Shown piece after piece: positions 16,869-24,564 of a stretch of 46,808 nt of DNA. The translations under genes and the position numbers were made by a program. The notes under the pieces were generated by a model that saw nothing but the letters and a program-made list of their open reading frames with translations, had not been told where the DNA came from and did no database searches. This DNA is from Novosphingobium guangzhouense (GTDB lineage Bacteria; Pseudomonadota; Alphaproteobacteria; Sphingomonadales; Sphingomonadaceae). The DNA lies in contig NZ_LYMM01000046.1 of the NCBI RefSeq assembly GCF_002896965.1, forward strand, positions 1-46,808, read 5' to 3'. Position 1 is the first letter of the stretch. Each line of letters starts with the position of its first letter.

Positions 16869-17105
16869 CTAGGCCGCGCCGCCATCGTGTTCGGTTTTGA
16901 ACTTTGGATTGCGCTGAGTGCCCGCCTGCTCGGCATCGGCTTCGTCCAGCGGATGCTTTCGGGCAGCTACCCCACCAGGCTCCGCCCTCGGCGTGGCTCC
17001 GGTGTCGCTGCGGCCCTCAGTGTTCTGGCCCGGGTTCTGCCTTTCCTCGCGCTTATCGTCGCGATGGGCCTTATCCTCATGACTGCGCTGGGTGGGGTCG
17101 GTCAT
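16869..17105 (-). CDS. Small hydrophilic stress-type protein
   Basis: A highly charged protein of 78 residues, rich in Asp, Glu, Arg, Gly and Gln, with no hydrophobic stretch; probably disordered. ATG 17105 has AGAGG eight bases upstream. A perfect EcfG-type promoter (GGAAC-N16-CGTT, 17138-17162) stands just upstream on the same strand. This supports it as a real gene of the general stress response despite its low complexity. Its biochemical role is unknown. The opposite strand is also open (16857-17447) but has no promoter or ribosome site. Confidence 0.5.
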   Translation of the reverse strand: MTDPTQRSHEDKAHRDDKREERQNPGQNTEGRSDTGATPRAEPGGVAARKHPLDEADAEQAGTQRNPKFKTEHDGGAA

Positions 17106-17137
17106 TGGTCGCGCCTCTTGAATTGCAATGCCGTCTC

Positions 17138-17162
17138 AACGGGGCAGCCCCCCCTACGTTCC
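17138..17162 (-). promoter_or_regulatory. EcfG-type general-stress promoter
   Basis: GGAAC at 17158-17162 and CGTT at 17138-17141 on the minus strand, 16 bases apart. This exactly matches the consensus for the alphaproteobacterial stress sigma factor EcfG. The ATG of the hydrophilic gene is 33 bases further. Confidence 0.65.
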
Positions 17163-17205
17163 ATCGCGGCAAGAGTGACACACGGCCCCCCTTCATCATC
17201 CCTGC

Positions 17206-17526
17206 ATGTGCAACCTCTACCGGGTCGCGGCCCATGTCTCAAAAGCCTGGCCCGGCGACACCAGCTTCGTGATCGAGACCGCCGAGCCGCGCCCGATGAT
17301 GCGGGGGTTCCCGAGGCATGCCACCAGCAAGCGGACGGTCCCCCCCTGCACGATGGCCCCGCCGTGCACAAACCTGCGGGAACGCGGAGCCTTTCGCATC
17401 AGTGGCGTAGGCCCGGACAAAAATGGCAGCGGGCGTTTAGCGGCTGATAAAGTGAAGGCTGTTCCAGGCCGTTCCCAACGTTCATGCCGCGAGCGCCAGA
17501 GATCCGGCTGGGCGGGCATCCTGTGA
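17206..17526 (+). pseudogene. Fragment resembling SRAP/YedK (SOS-response peptidase family)
   Basis: The frame starts MCNLYRV, the invariant start of SRAP (HMCES/YedK) proteins, whose Cys2 forms a crosslink to abasic DNA. It continues with WPGDTSFVIE and MMRGFP, reminiscent of the family's PGYPGLVV and WGFP segments, but far closer together than normal. The rest has no SRAP features, and the family is usually 190-250 residues. I read it as an internally deleted, degenerate copy. Coding of a short new protein cannot be excluded. Confidence 0.45.
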
Positions 17527-18327
17527 CGTCTCTTCGGTGACCACCTCGAAGCTGACCAGACGCATCTCACCAAACGCAGTCGAAAGGGCTGTATCGGCAG
17601 CGTCGCGACCGCAGGCCATCAGGATGCGGCCGATGCGGGGTGTTCGGTGACGCGCATCGAAGCTAAACCAGTCTCCATCAAGATAAACTTCGAACCACGC
17701 GTGAAAATCCATCGCTGCAGGCAAAGGCGGCACGCCGATGTCGCCAAGATAACCGCTGCAGTAGCGTGCCGGAATATTCAGGCAGCGGCATAGCGCCACC
17801 GCGAGATGCGCGAAGTCGCGGCACACCCCGACCCTTTCGTTGTACGCCTCCCATGCGGTCCGCGTTGCGCGCGCATGCTGATACCCGTAATCCAGATGGC
17901 CATGAACGAAGTCGACGACCGCCTGAACCCGCTGCCAACCGGGCTCTATATGACCAAACTTTTCCCAGGCAATCTCGCTGAACAGATCCGTCTCGCAATA
18001 CCGTGAGGCGAGAAGAAATACCAGCGCATCGCTGGGAAGATCCGCAATGTCATGCTGCCGCGCCATGGGGACTTGCCGATCAGGCACGCCATCATCCTCG
18101 ATGATGAAGTCGCAACTGATCTGTGTTTGACCCACAGGAAGGGTCATGCGCGTACAGACATTGTCAAACCCGTCGCGATATTCGACCGCCGTCAATTGAG
18201 GATCCGTGACGATCTCATGCTTCGACTTCAGATCGCACATTCGTTCAGGTCGAACACTAGTCATCAGTACCAGAGGCGTCTCTCGACAAGTCTCAACAAC
18301 GATCTTGTAGCCTGCCTGGATCAGCAT
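17482..18327 (-). CDS. Transglutaminase-like cysteine protease-fold protein (copy 1)
   Basis: A protein of 281 residues with a papain-like transglutaminase core. The triad is visible: Cys169 (GVCRDFAHL), His209 (DFHAW) and Asp224 (FDARH). The N-terminal 110 residues are the beta-rich domain found in this bacterial family. The function of such proteins (peptidase or amidase) is not established. It is collinear with copy 2 at 34800-35615, including identical residue numbers for the core, so the two are clear paralogs; in this copy the triad is intact. It has no signal peptide. It stands alone, with its start near 18327. Confidence 0.88.
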   Translation of the reverse strand: MLIQAGYKIVVETCRETPLVLMTSVRPERMCDLKSKHEIVTDPQLTAVEYRDGFDNVCTRMTLPVGQTQISCDFIIEDDGVPDRQVPMARQHDIADLPSDALVFLLASRYCETDLFSEIAWEKFGHIEPGWQRVQAVVDFVHGHLDYGYQHARATRTAWEAYNERVGVCRDFAHLAVALCRCLNIPARYCSGYLGDIGVPPLPAAMDFHAWFEVYLDGDWFSFDARHRTPRIGRILMACGRDAADTALSTAFGEMRLVSFEVVTEETSQDARPAGSLALAA

Positions 18328-18564
18328 CTTGACCTCAACGACCTATCATCAGCGGTAATTCGAGCTTGCCTTGGTTACTGAAGAAAGCCCAACCCTGGAA
18401 TTTGGTTGCACAGCGTGCCGCTTTGGCGCCGGAGACAGATGCGTAGTGACGAGACGGCCGCCAGCCGTGACCGGGCCGAGAGTGCCTTTTGATGGTTGCG
18501 ACACAATGGCGCGCACCAGTCCGTCAAGGCAAAGCGTGCCAAGGAAACCAGCCCCGCATTCCTG

Positions 18565-18589
18565 GGAACAATCATAAACACCGAACGCT
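18565..18589 (+). promoter_or_regulatory. Candidate stress-sigma promoter of glycine-zipper gene
   Basis: GGAAC at 18565-18569, then 16 bases, then CGCT (18586-18589; consensus CGTT). The same variant occurs before the CsbD-like gene 470 bases downstream. Position fits a start of transcription near 18596, ahead of the AGGAGG at 18605. Confidence 0.5.
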
Positions 18590-18617
18590 GCTGCCTCGCC
18601 TAACAGGAGGAAAACCC

Positions 18618-18836
18618 ATGAATATCAAAGTCGCCTCGGTACTATCCCTTCTCGTGGTACTCGCCTCCGGGACATCGGCATGTTCACGCGGCGCAACGCG
18701 TGGCGGATTGATTGGCGGCGCCGGCGGCGCGGTCTTGGGCAGTGCCACCGGTCTTGGCACGACGGAAGGCGCCGTCGTTGGCGGTACGGCAGGCGCAATT
18801 ATCGGCGACAAGGACAAGCATCGTCATCACCACTGA
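18618..18836 (+). CDS. Glycine-zipper lipoprotein
   Basis: A protein of 72 residues. ATG 18618 has a strong AGGAGG site. A lipoprotein-type signal (LLVVLASGTSAC, Cys22) is followed by glycine zipper repeats (GGLIGGAGGAVLGSATGLG, then GAVVGGTAGAIIG), and a histidine-rich tail DKHRHHH. It resembles YMGG-like/osmotically inducible small lipoproteins. Glycine zippers pack membrane helices; the exact role is unknown. The His tail could bind metal. It is followed by a strong hairpin terminator. Confidence 0.82.
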   Translation: MNIKVASVLSLLVVLASGTSACSRGATRGGLIGGAGGAVLGSATGLGTTEGAVVGGTAGAIIGDKDKHRHHH

Positions 18837-18876
18837 TAGCTTGCCCATCATAGTCTTCCAGACACCTTTTTTGCGG

Positions 18877-18910
18877 GAGGCCGGCGTACCAGGGACGCCG
18901 GCCTCTTAAT
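18877..18910 (+). terminator. Rho-independent terminator
   Basis: An 11-bp perfect stem (GAGGCCGGCGT / ACGCCGGCCTC) with a 7-base loop, followed by TTAATTT. It ends the glycine-zipper lipoprotein transcript. Confidence 0.75.
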
Positions 18911-19035
18911 TTGCGGCGCGTACGATTGCGCTGCTATGCGCGCCATCCAAACGATATGCCCGTAGCCAGCCTGCCCTGCGATCGGCTTTATAAAGCGGCG
19001 TACCGTTGTGACGTGGCGAAACAAGGTCCTCGCTG

Positions 19036-19061
19036 GGAACCAATCCAGCCCGGCGGGCGCT
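19036..19061 (+). promoter_or_regulatory. Candidate stress-sigma promoter of CsbD-like gene
   Basis: GGAAC at 19036-19040, then 17 bases, then CGCT (19058-19061). It is the same near-consensus EcfG variant as at 18565. The CsbD-like start is 47 bases further. Confidence 0.5.
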
Positions 19062-19107
19062 GCAAGGATACAACGGGCCACATTGAGCCCTCAGCCAGGA
19101 GACAATC

Positions 19108-19287
19108 ATGAGCATCGAAGGCAAAGCCAAGGAAGCGGCCGGCTACGTCAAGGAAGAGCTGAACGAACACGCCAAGTCGCCCGAGAGCCAGAAGAAGGCT
19201 CAGGAGGGCCGCGATCTGCGCAACGAAGGACGGCTGGAAGATGGCAAGCCGCCGATTATCTCCGAGCCGGGCGCTGGCAAGAAGTGA
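19108..19287 (+). CDS. CsbD-like stress protein
   Basis: A hydrophilic protein of 59 residues, beginning MSIEGKAKEAAGYVKEEL and rich in Lys and Glu. AGGAGA lies five bases before the ATG. The GKAKEAAG opening and the charged helical run resemble CsbD/YjbJ small general-stress proteins, whose function is not known. A stress-sigma-like promoter stands upstream and a strong terminator directly follows, so it is a one-gene transcript. Confidence 0.72.
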   Translation: MSIEGKAKEAAGYVKEELNEHAKSPESQKKAQEGRDLRNEGRLEDGKPPIISEPGAGKK

Positions 19288-19295
19288 AACATCAT

Positions 19296-19322
19296 ACCCC
19301 CGCTCAGGCGGGGATATTTTTT
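19296..19322 (+). terminator. Rho-independent terminator
   Basis: A CCCCGC-TCAG-GCGGGG-type hairpin (stem at 19298-19312) followed by ATATTTTTT. It closes the CsbD-like transcript and separates it from the convergent glycosyltransferase operon. Confidence 0.85.
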
Positions 19323-19349
19323 GCTTCGGGCTCGCACCGCAACGACCTT

Positions 19350-20186
19350 TCAGTCGACCATTGCAGCCTGAATCTCTTCCCCGGTGGGCGCTCGCTTGAT
19401 CGCCAGCAGTTTCTCGTCCCACTCGATCAGGCCCGCCTTGGCGAAGGCGCTCAGCCATCCATACATCGGCCATACTCCCCATTTCTCGTAAAAGACCTGC
19501 GCATTGCGCACGATGTCGTGGAAGTGCTGGAGTGGCGGGTCGAAACCGGGATGGTGCTGGTGAAACGCGCCCGGCCCACCCATGAACAGTAGCGGCAATC
19601 CGGCCCTCTCAGCCCCGAAACCAAAATCGGTATCTTCCGCACCGTAGCCTGTGAAGCGTTGGTCGAACCCACCAAGGGCGTCGAAACGCGAACGGCGTAT
19701 TCCGAAGACCAGCGACCAGAAAAGGCCCGGGTTATCGACCTGCCGTAACCCGGACACCGGAAAATCACGAACGGGATGGCCACGGGCATGAACCATGAGG
19801 TCCGCCTCCTCCCAGTTCGAGCGTGCGTCGTCCGGACCAAGATATCGAACCTCGGCACAGATCAGCGCGTCTTGCTGACTTAGCGTCCGGGTCATCGCGC
19901 CAACAAGACCGCGCATCGCGATGCAATCGACATCAAGAAAGAGCAGGTGGTCACCGGTTGCCACCGCGGCGGCAGCGTTTCGCGCCGCCGCGAGAGGTAG
20001 CCCACCTGTGGAGAGGCGGATGAGTTTGTTCGCAAAGGGCAGATCGTCGATGCCGACCGGAGGCGAACTGTTCATGTCGACGATGATGAGCTCGTCCGGA
20101 TAATGATCGCTGCGCCGGAGACCTTCGATCAATTGCGCGAGGTGCCCGGCCCGGTTCCGCACGATCGTCAGAACGCTGATGCTCAT
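19350..20186 (-). CDS. GT2-family glycosyltransferase
   Basis: A GT-A fold transferase of about 278 residues. It begins SVLTIVRNRAGHLAQLIEGL, has a DxD metal-sugar motif (FLDVDC), and carries the acceptor-side GYGAEDTDFGFGAERAG seen in GT2 enzymes that add sugars to polymers or glycolipids. I place the start at ATG 20186 because it overlaps the previous stop as ATGA, the operon's usual style; an ATG five codons earlier is possible. It is the last gene of the seven-gene operon and is followed by a terminator of the convergent gene. The sugar and acceptor cannot be predicted. Confidence 0.88.
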   Translation of the reverse strand: MSISVLTIVRNRAGHLAQLIEGLRRSDHYPDELIIVDMNSSPPVGIDDLPFANKLIRLSTGGLPLAAARNAAAAVATGDHLLFLDVDCIAMRGLVGAMTRTLSQQDALICAEVRYLGPDDARSNWEEADLMVHARGHPVRDFPVSGLRQVDNPGLFWSLVFGIRRSRFDALGGFDQRFTGYGAEDTDFGFGAERAGLPLLFMGGPGAFHQHHPGFDPPLQHFHDIVRNAQVFYEKWGVWPMYGWLSAFAKAGLIEWDEKLLAIKRAPTGEEIQAAMVD

Positions 20187-20770
20187 CTCGTCTTGCGCCA
20201 TAGATCGAGGCGATAGTGCATGCGTCGCTCGGCTATCGATACCGACACTTGTTTACCCACGATTGCATGGAGCTTGTTCACGACCTCATCTCCGTCTTGC
20301 GGATAGTCGGTCTCTCCAGTCCAGTGAACGAGGAGCAGGTCGCCCCCGGGCACGAGATGTTCCTGCAACCAGACGCCGGTCTGCGCAAGGTCGTCATCGT
20401 GCCAGTAATAGGCGACCTCGGACAGGACTATGAGATCGAAGTCGCGGTCGGGCGCCTGCGCGGGGAAGCGCATGTTGGCAAAGCCGACATGGTCAAGGTC
20501 GGCACAGCGCCGACGGGCAGCTCGCAGAGCGGTGCCGCTTACGTCGAGGGAGAACAGTGACGCTACCTTGCCTGCAAGACTTCGGGTCAGCACGCCCTTG
20601 GCGCAGCCGACCTCCAGGCCGGCAGCATAACGGCGTGCCCCCAGCGCCTCGATCGAGTGCCTGTACTTGGCCTGCTCATACGCGCTGGTCTCCAGGTCCC
20701 ACGGATCGGGCGTTCCCAGGAACATCGCTTCGAAATACTCGGGCGGCATGCTGGCTGCGTGTCGGGTCAT
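20183..20770 (-). CDS. NodS-like SAM-dependent methyltransferase
   Basis: A class I methyltransferase of 195 residues. It has the NodS-type opening PPEYFEAMFLGTPDPWDLETSAYEQAKY and a SAM-binding motif LEVGCAKGVLTRSLA with a downstream acidic residue (LDVSG). NodS N-methylates a deacetylated glucosamine in Nod factors, so together with the preceding PIG-L deacetylase it suggests N-deacetylation followed by N-methylation of a sugar. This is inference from family. Start overlaps the deacetylase stop (ATGA). Confidence 0.9.
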   Translation of the reverse strand: MTRHAASMPPEYFEAMFLGTPDPWDLETSAYEQAKYRHSIEALGARRYAAGLEVGCAKGVLTRSLAGKVASLFSLDVSGTALRAARRRCADLDHVGFANMRFPAQAPDRDFDLIVLSEVAYYWHDDDLAQTGVWLQEHLVPGGDLLLVHWTGETDYPQDGDEVVNKLHAIVGKQVSVSIAERRMHYRLDLWRKTR

Positions 20771-21447
20771 CTGCCCGTCCTTACAAAAAGGATGTCGCGC
20801 GCTGCCATGCGCTGCTCATCGGCAGGGAGCCGGAAGCCTGGGCCGTACGAAAGTGTCAACTGGCTGCGGTGCGCGCGCAGGGCCCTTCGGCGTTTCCCGA
20901 TCGGCATCGACCTTGTCCGGAGGGGCGTGAATGCCTTTACCGGCAGATGCGGAGCCCAGACGCAGTACTCCGCCACCCGGATCGGCCGTTTGGCGCAGCG
21001 AGCGACCGCATAGGCTAGGTGCGCAGCTGCCGCGTGATCGCAATGCGGTTCATGATGGGCGGTCACGGCAATCGCATCGACGCGCCGCCGCCGGCACAAG
21101 GCAGCCATCTGCGACACGCTCTTTTGAAACTCCATACTCTGCGGCGTTTCCGGTCGCGCATCGCGCCAACCAAGACAGACAGGAGCATACCGCCGACAAC
21201 CGGTGAGGTAGAAAAGAGACAAGCCCGCTTCCCGCAGCCGCACACCGACAAGCTTGCGAACGCCGCCATCCGTATGCGGATGAGAGCCGGAACCGTCAGT
21301 CAGATAGACTACCCCGGCCAGGCGCGATCCCGCGGCGGTCTGGGCAATGAGTGCCCCCGTTCCCAAGGTTTCATCATCCGGGTGCGGCGCCAGTACCAGC
21401 CACCGCGTTGCGCGCCACGGCGCCTGATCGAGCCTTTGCGCTACCAC
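20767..21447 (-). CDS. PIG-L/LmbE-family deacetylase
   Basis: A zinc-dependent N-acetylglucosaminyl deacetylase-like protein of about 226 residues. The metal site is PHPDDE (the AHPDDE family motif) and HCDH further on (HxxDH). I choose GTG 21447 because GAGGA stands six bases upstream; ATG 21468 would add seven residues but has no ribosome site. Members of the family remove N-acetyl groups from sugars such as GlcNAc-PI or mycothiol precursors. Beside a NodS-like methyltransferase it probably frees the amine to be methylated. Overlaps the preceding gene. Confidence 0.9.
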   Translation of the reverse strand: MVAQRLDQAPWRATRWLVLAPHPDDETLGTGALIAQTAAGSRLAGVVYLTDGSGSHPHTDGGVRKLVGVRLREAGLSLFYLTGCRRYAPVCLGWRDARPETPQSMEFQKSVSQMAALCRRRRVDAIAVTAHHEPHCDHAAAAHLAYAVARCAKRPIRVAEYCVWAPHLPVKAFTPLRTRSMPIGKRRRALRAHRSQLTLSYGPGFRLPADEQRMAARDILFVRTGR

Positions 21448-22571
21448 AACGCATCCTCGCTTCCCCATGCATCATGGTCGAGCCAGGCGAGCGCCGCCTG
21501 GTCGCGCGCGTAATCGGGTCCGGCCTGTCGCAGATAGAGGGAAAGGTCGCGAATGATCTTGTCGATACGCTGGCCGTCCATGGCGCTACGCGTGCCAATG
21601 ATGCGCGTAGCAAGCTCCATGACGTCGAGGCCCGCACGCTCGACGACACCGCGCGTGAGCCGCGCGAATGCGGGTCCATCGCGATCCTGCGCAGCGGCTC
21701 GAGCGGCACATTCGCGGACCCATAGATAGGCGGTACGGGCAGCGACGACGCAATCTGCAAACTTCGCGCGCTGAAGCGGATCGCCACGCGCCTGATCGGA
21801 CATTGCGTCTCGCGTCTCGCTAAGCAGCGCCTCGATGCCTCCCAGTTGAACTGCGGCAAACCGCCAGGCGCCGGTGGTAAACCAGGGATCTAGGTCGTAA
21901 TCGCCTGGCGCGCCAAGAAGGTCGGCCGGGGAGACCCGCAAATCGGTGAGGTCGTAGATCCCGCTGTTGCTTGCGCGCATTCCGCGCATGCGCCACTGCG
22001 AAAGATTGGCGCGCTGCGCATCATCGGCTGCGACGATCACAAGTTGGCGACTGCCTGTCCGGGGCATAGCGGTGACTATCGCATGCGAAAGTCCGCCCGC
22101 GCCGCTCGCAAAGCTCTTCGCGCCTTCTAGTTTCATGCTGCCATCGGTCCGGCCGATAAGCTTGACCCCTGGCGGGGGCTCGGTTGCCCAGACGCCGTAG
22201 AACGCGCCAGCCGACAGGGCATGGGAGAGCTGGGATATCTGATCGGGCGATCCGTACCATTCAAGGAGGGCCAGCGCATTAACATGACCTTCGAACAAGC
22301 GCCCGACACTAAGGTCAGCGCGGCCAATGATACGAAGGACATCCATGAGCGAACCGTAACGATCCAGGGAATCTTTGAAGATCGTCCCACCTGCTTGCGG
22401 ACTAGCAAAATCGCGATGAAGCCCGGCTCCTGCCAGCATGCGCATGCTTTCCAGAGGAAACACCGGTGCCGCGTCGTAGCGGACGCCAAGCTCGATCAGT
22501 TTATCCGCCAGGGCCGATGCCCGCACCCTTGGCGTTTCCTGCTCGCGCTGAGAAGTGGATAAGCGGCTCAC
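21441..22571 (-). CDS. Acyl-CoA dehydrogenase-like flavoprotein
   Basis: A protein of 376 residues with the layout of acyl-CoA dehydrogenases: helical N-terminus, middle beta domain (FYGVWATEPP, SFASGAGGLSHAIV), and helical C-terminus. Similarity to the family is moderate, and the catalytic Glu cannot be confidently placed. Such proteins in sugar-modification clusters may dehydrogenate a non-CoA substrate, or act on an acyl chain attached to the product. Start overlaps the MurG-like gene by ATGA. Confidence 0.82.
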   Translation of the reverse strand: MSRLSTSQREQETPRVRASALADKLIELGVRYDAAPVFPLESMRMLAGAGLHRDFASPQAGGTIFKDSLDRYGSLMDVLRIIGRADLSVGRLFEGHVNALALLEWYGSPDQISQLSHALSAGAFYGVWATEPPPGVKLIGRTDGSMKLEGAKSFASGAGGLSHAIVTAMPRTGSRQLVIVAADDAQRANLSQWRMRGMRASNSGIYDLTDLRVSPADLLGAPGDYDLDPWFTTGAWRFAAVQLGGIEALLSETRDAMSDQARGDPLQRAKFADCVVAARTAYLWVRECAARAAAQDRDGPAFARLTRGVVERAGLDVMELATRIIGTRSAMDGQRIDKIIRDLSLYLRQAGPDYARDQAALAWLDHDAWGSEDALW

Positions 22572-23611
22572 GCCTGGAGTTCTCCGCGTTCGAGCATCAG
22601 GTCTGCGTGCCGTTCAAGCCATTCAGCGACTTTGGAAGCGGCGTGAGGATCGTAGAGTCCGCGCCGAGGCGCCGCCGGGCGGCCGACGGCATCCTCCAGG
22701 AGACGTGGCCAGCACAACCCTGCAGGCCATTCGGGCACGACAATCGCGGCGCCGAGAGCCTTCAACCCCCGGCCTGACGCTTCCTGCTCCCCGAAAGGTC
22801 TCTCTTGCGGGATGCAGATGAAGGGTTTGTCTGCCGCCATGACCGCGCCTACCAGCCCATCTCCTGCAGACCCGACAACGATCGCGGCGTGAGCGATTTC
22901 GACCTCCGGGCGCGACACCCATCCGCACATCTCGAGATTGGCGGGGCAATCGCGAGCAGGCGTTGCAGGGCCGATCACCCGCCAGCGCCATTGCGGGCAG
23001 GCCCGCGCGGCGTCGGCGATAAGATCACCGTCGCCCGGCTCGCCTCCTTGTCCCATGACAACGAGGATGCGGTTGGCGTGCGCTTGCGCGCGGACGGGCG
23101 GCGCTGTCACTCCGGGCACATACAACGTCTTTTCCCGGACCCAGTCGGGTATGGTGGGCACCTCGAACGCGGGCTGGAAGGGCGCAAGAATAGCCGACGC
23201 GCCCCTGAATGCGTCAAGGTGCGCAGGATCGGAGCGCTCACCGCCAAGACGGACGTAAACGGTCGGGACAGAGGCCAATCGGGCGATCATCGCTACCTCG
23301 ACGGAGACGTCAACCACCAGAAGGCTCGGCTCAGCCTCCGCAATCCAGTTCGTTATCTTCGCAGCGCGCAGCCGCACACCTTCATGGAAGAGGGGCGCGT
23401 AGTGAAGAGCGTCGGGACGCGAGGCCGCCTGGTCGATGCCATCGAAGCGGCCGGATGGCGGGCGGTCGTCGGGCAGATCGATGTCACCGTCCTTCATGCC
23501 CGTTCCAAGCAGAACGATCGGCCGTGAAGCCTTCGCCCGTATCGCCTCGGCACGGTGCAGATGCCCGGCACCGTGGTGATGGACGTAATAGCCGATCGGT
23601 CGGCGGCTCAT
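22568..23611 (-). CDS. MurG-like glycosyltransferase (GT-B fold)
   Basis: A transferase of 347 residues starting MSRRPIGYYVHHHGAGHLHRAEAI, the GxGH segment used by GT-B enzymes such as MurG. The C-terminal half has VGSAGDGLVGAVMAADKPFICIPQERPFGEQ, the nucleotide-sugar-binding region. I take the start at ATG 23611, which overlaps the GT2 stop as ATGA. The donor would usually be a UDP-sugar. The upstream ORF extension to 23716 overlaps the neighbour by over 100 bases and is unlikely. Confidence 0.85.
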   Translation of the reverse strand: MSRRPIGYYVHHHGAGHLHRAEAIRAKASRPIVLLGTGMKDGDIDLPDDRPPSGRFDGIDQAASRPDALHYAPLFHEGVRLRAAKITNWIAEAEPSLLVVDVSVEVAMIARLASVPTVYVRLGGERSDPAHLDAFRGASAILAPFQPAFEVPTIPDWVREKTLYVPGVTAPPVRAQAHANRILVVMGQGGEPGDGDLIADAARACPQWRWRVIGPATPARDCPANLEMCGWVSRPEVEIAHAAIVVGSAGDGLVGAVMAADKPFICIPQERPFGEQEASGRGLKALGAAIVVPEWPAGLCWPRLLEDAVGRPAAPRRGLYDPHAASKVAEWLERHADLMLERGELQA

Positions 23612-24564
23612 GGCCGGATGTCCAGGATCATATCGCTGGGCATTGGCGGCAGAAGCTGCTCTTCCCGCGCGATCCTCATTTGTCCTCCCGGCCTTGCTCT
23701 CAAGCGTCTGCGCCAAAGCGCCCGTTCACGCCAGTGTCCGAAATCTGGCATGCTTAACGGCTTGCCCGATGCCGCCAGATCGAACATCTCCTGCATGGCC
23801 TGCGCCATACCGCCTTCGGCTCTTCCGTCGCGGCGCGAAGAGACAAACGTGAACACGTCCGCCGGATGCGCCAGGCGACCGCCGCAGGCTGTCGCGGCGG
23901 CAACCAGGGCACGATCTTCGCCTGAGCGCAACAAGGGGACCCCGCCGCACCGGGCATAGAGCCCGCCGCGCAAAGCCAGCGATGCGCCCGTGTGATCGCC
24001 GTGACGCGGCGCTGGATTCCAAGGGAGGGGATCCAGAGCGTCCTCGATCTCCCGTACAGCTTCCCAGTAGGCATCGTGCGCTTTCTTGAGCGCGACGACC
24101 TCGTGCGGCATCTCCTCGCGGGAATCTATGACGATGCGGCCACCGACAATATCAGCGCCGCGCGCGAAGCCACCGATCGTGGCGTGGAGCCATTGCGGCG
24201 GTGGGCGCGTATCCGCGTCGGTGCTCACAAGGATACCGTCTTCCCGGCCGCTCAACAAAGCGAGCCCCGTATTCATGGCGAGGCGTCGGGCGGAACCGGC
24301 GTGAGCGAGATCCGGCGGAAACGTGGCATTCTTGATGTGAATGCGAAGGCGACCTCGATAATTCGATCGCGCGTTTTCAGCAATCTCGCCGCTCTTGTCC
24401 GTCGTGTTGTTGAGCGCGATTACCACCTCGATCTGCCCACCCAGTGATTGCGCGGCCAGCGCTTCCAGCAACGTCGGCAAGCGTGCAGCTTCATCCCGGG
24501 CAGGAACGCACACGACAAGATCCACGGCTTCAGGCGCTTTCAGGAGGTTTGCATCTTCAGGCAT
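23608..24564 (-). CDS. GT2-family glycosyltransferase
   Basis: A protein of 318 residues with the GT2 opening DLVVCVPARDEAARLPTLLEAL and a DxD motif in STDADTRPPPQW. The C-terminal part has no predicted membrane segments, unlike polymerising synthases. It overlaps the GT4 gene by eight bases. It probably adds one sugar to a carrier; specificity unknown. Confidence 0.88.
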   Translation of the reverse strand: MPEDANLLKAPEAVDLVVCVPARDEAARLPTLLEALAAQSLGGQIEVVIALNNTTDKSGEIAENARSNYRGRLRIHIKNATFPPDLAHAGSARRLAMNTGLALLSGREDGILVSTDADTRPPPQWLHATIGGFARGADIVGGRIVIDSREEMPHEVVALKKAHDAYWEAVREIEDALDPLPWNPAPRHGDHTGASLALRGGLYARCGGVPLLRSGEDRALVAAATACGGRLAHPADVFTFVSSRRDGRAEGGMAQAMQEMFDLAASGKPLSMPDFGHWRERALWRRRLRARPGGQMRIAREEQLLPPMPSDMILDIRP

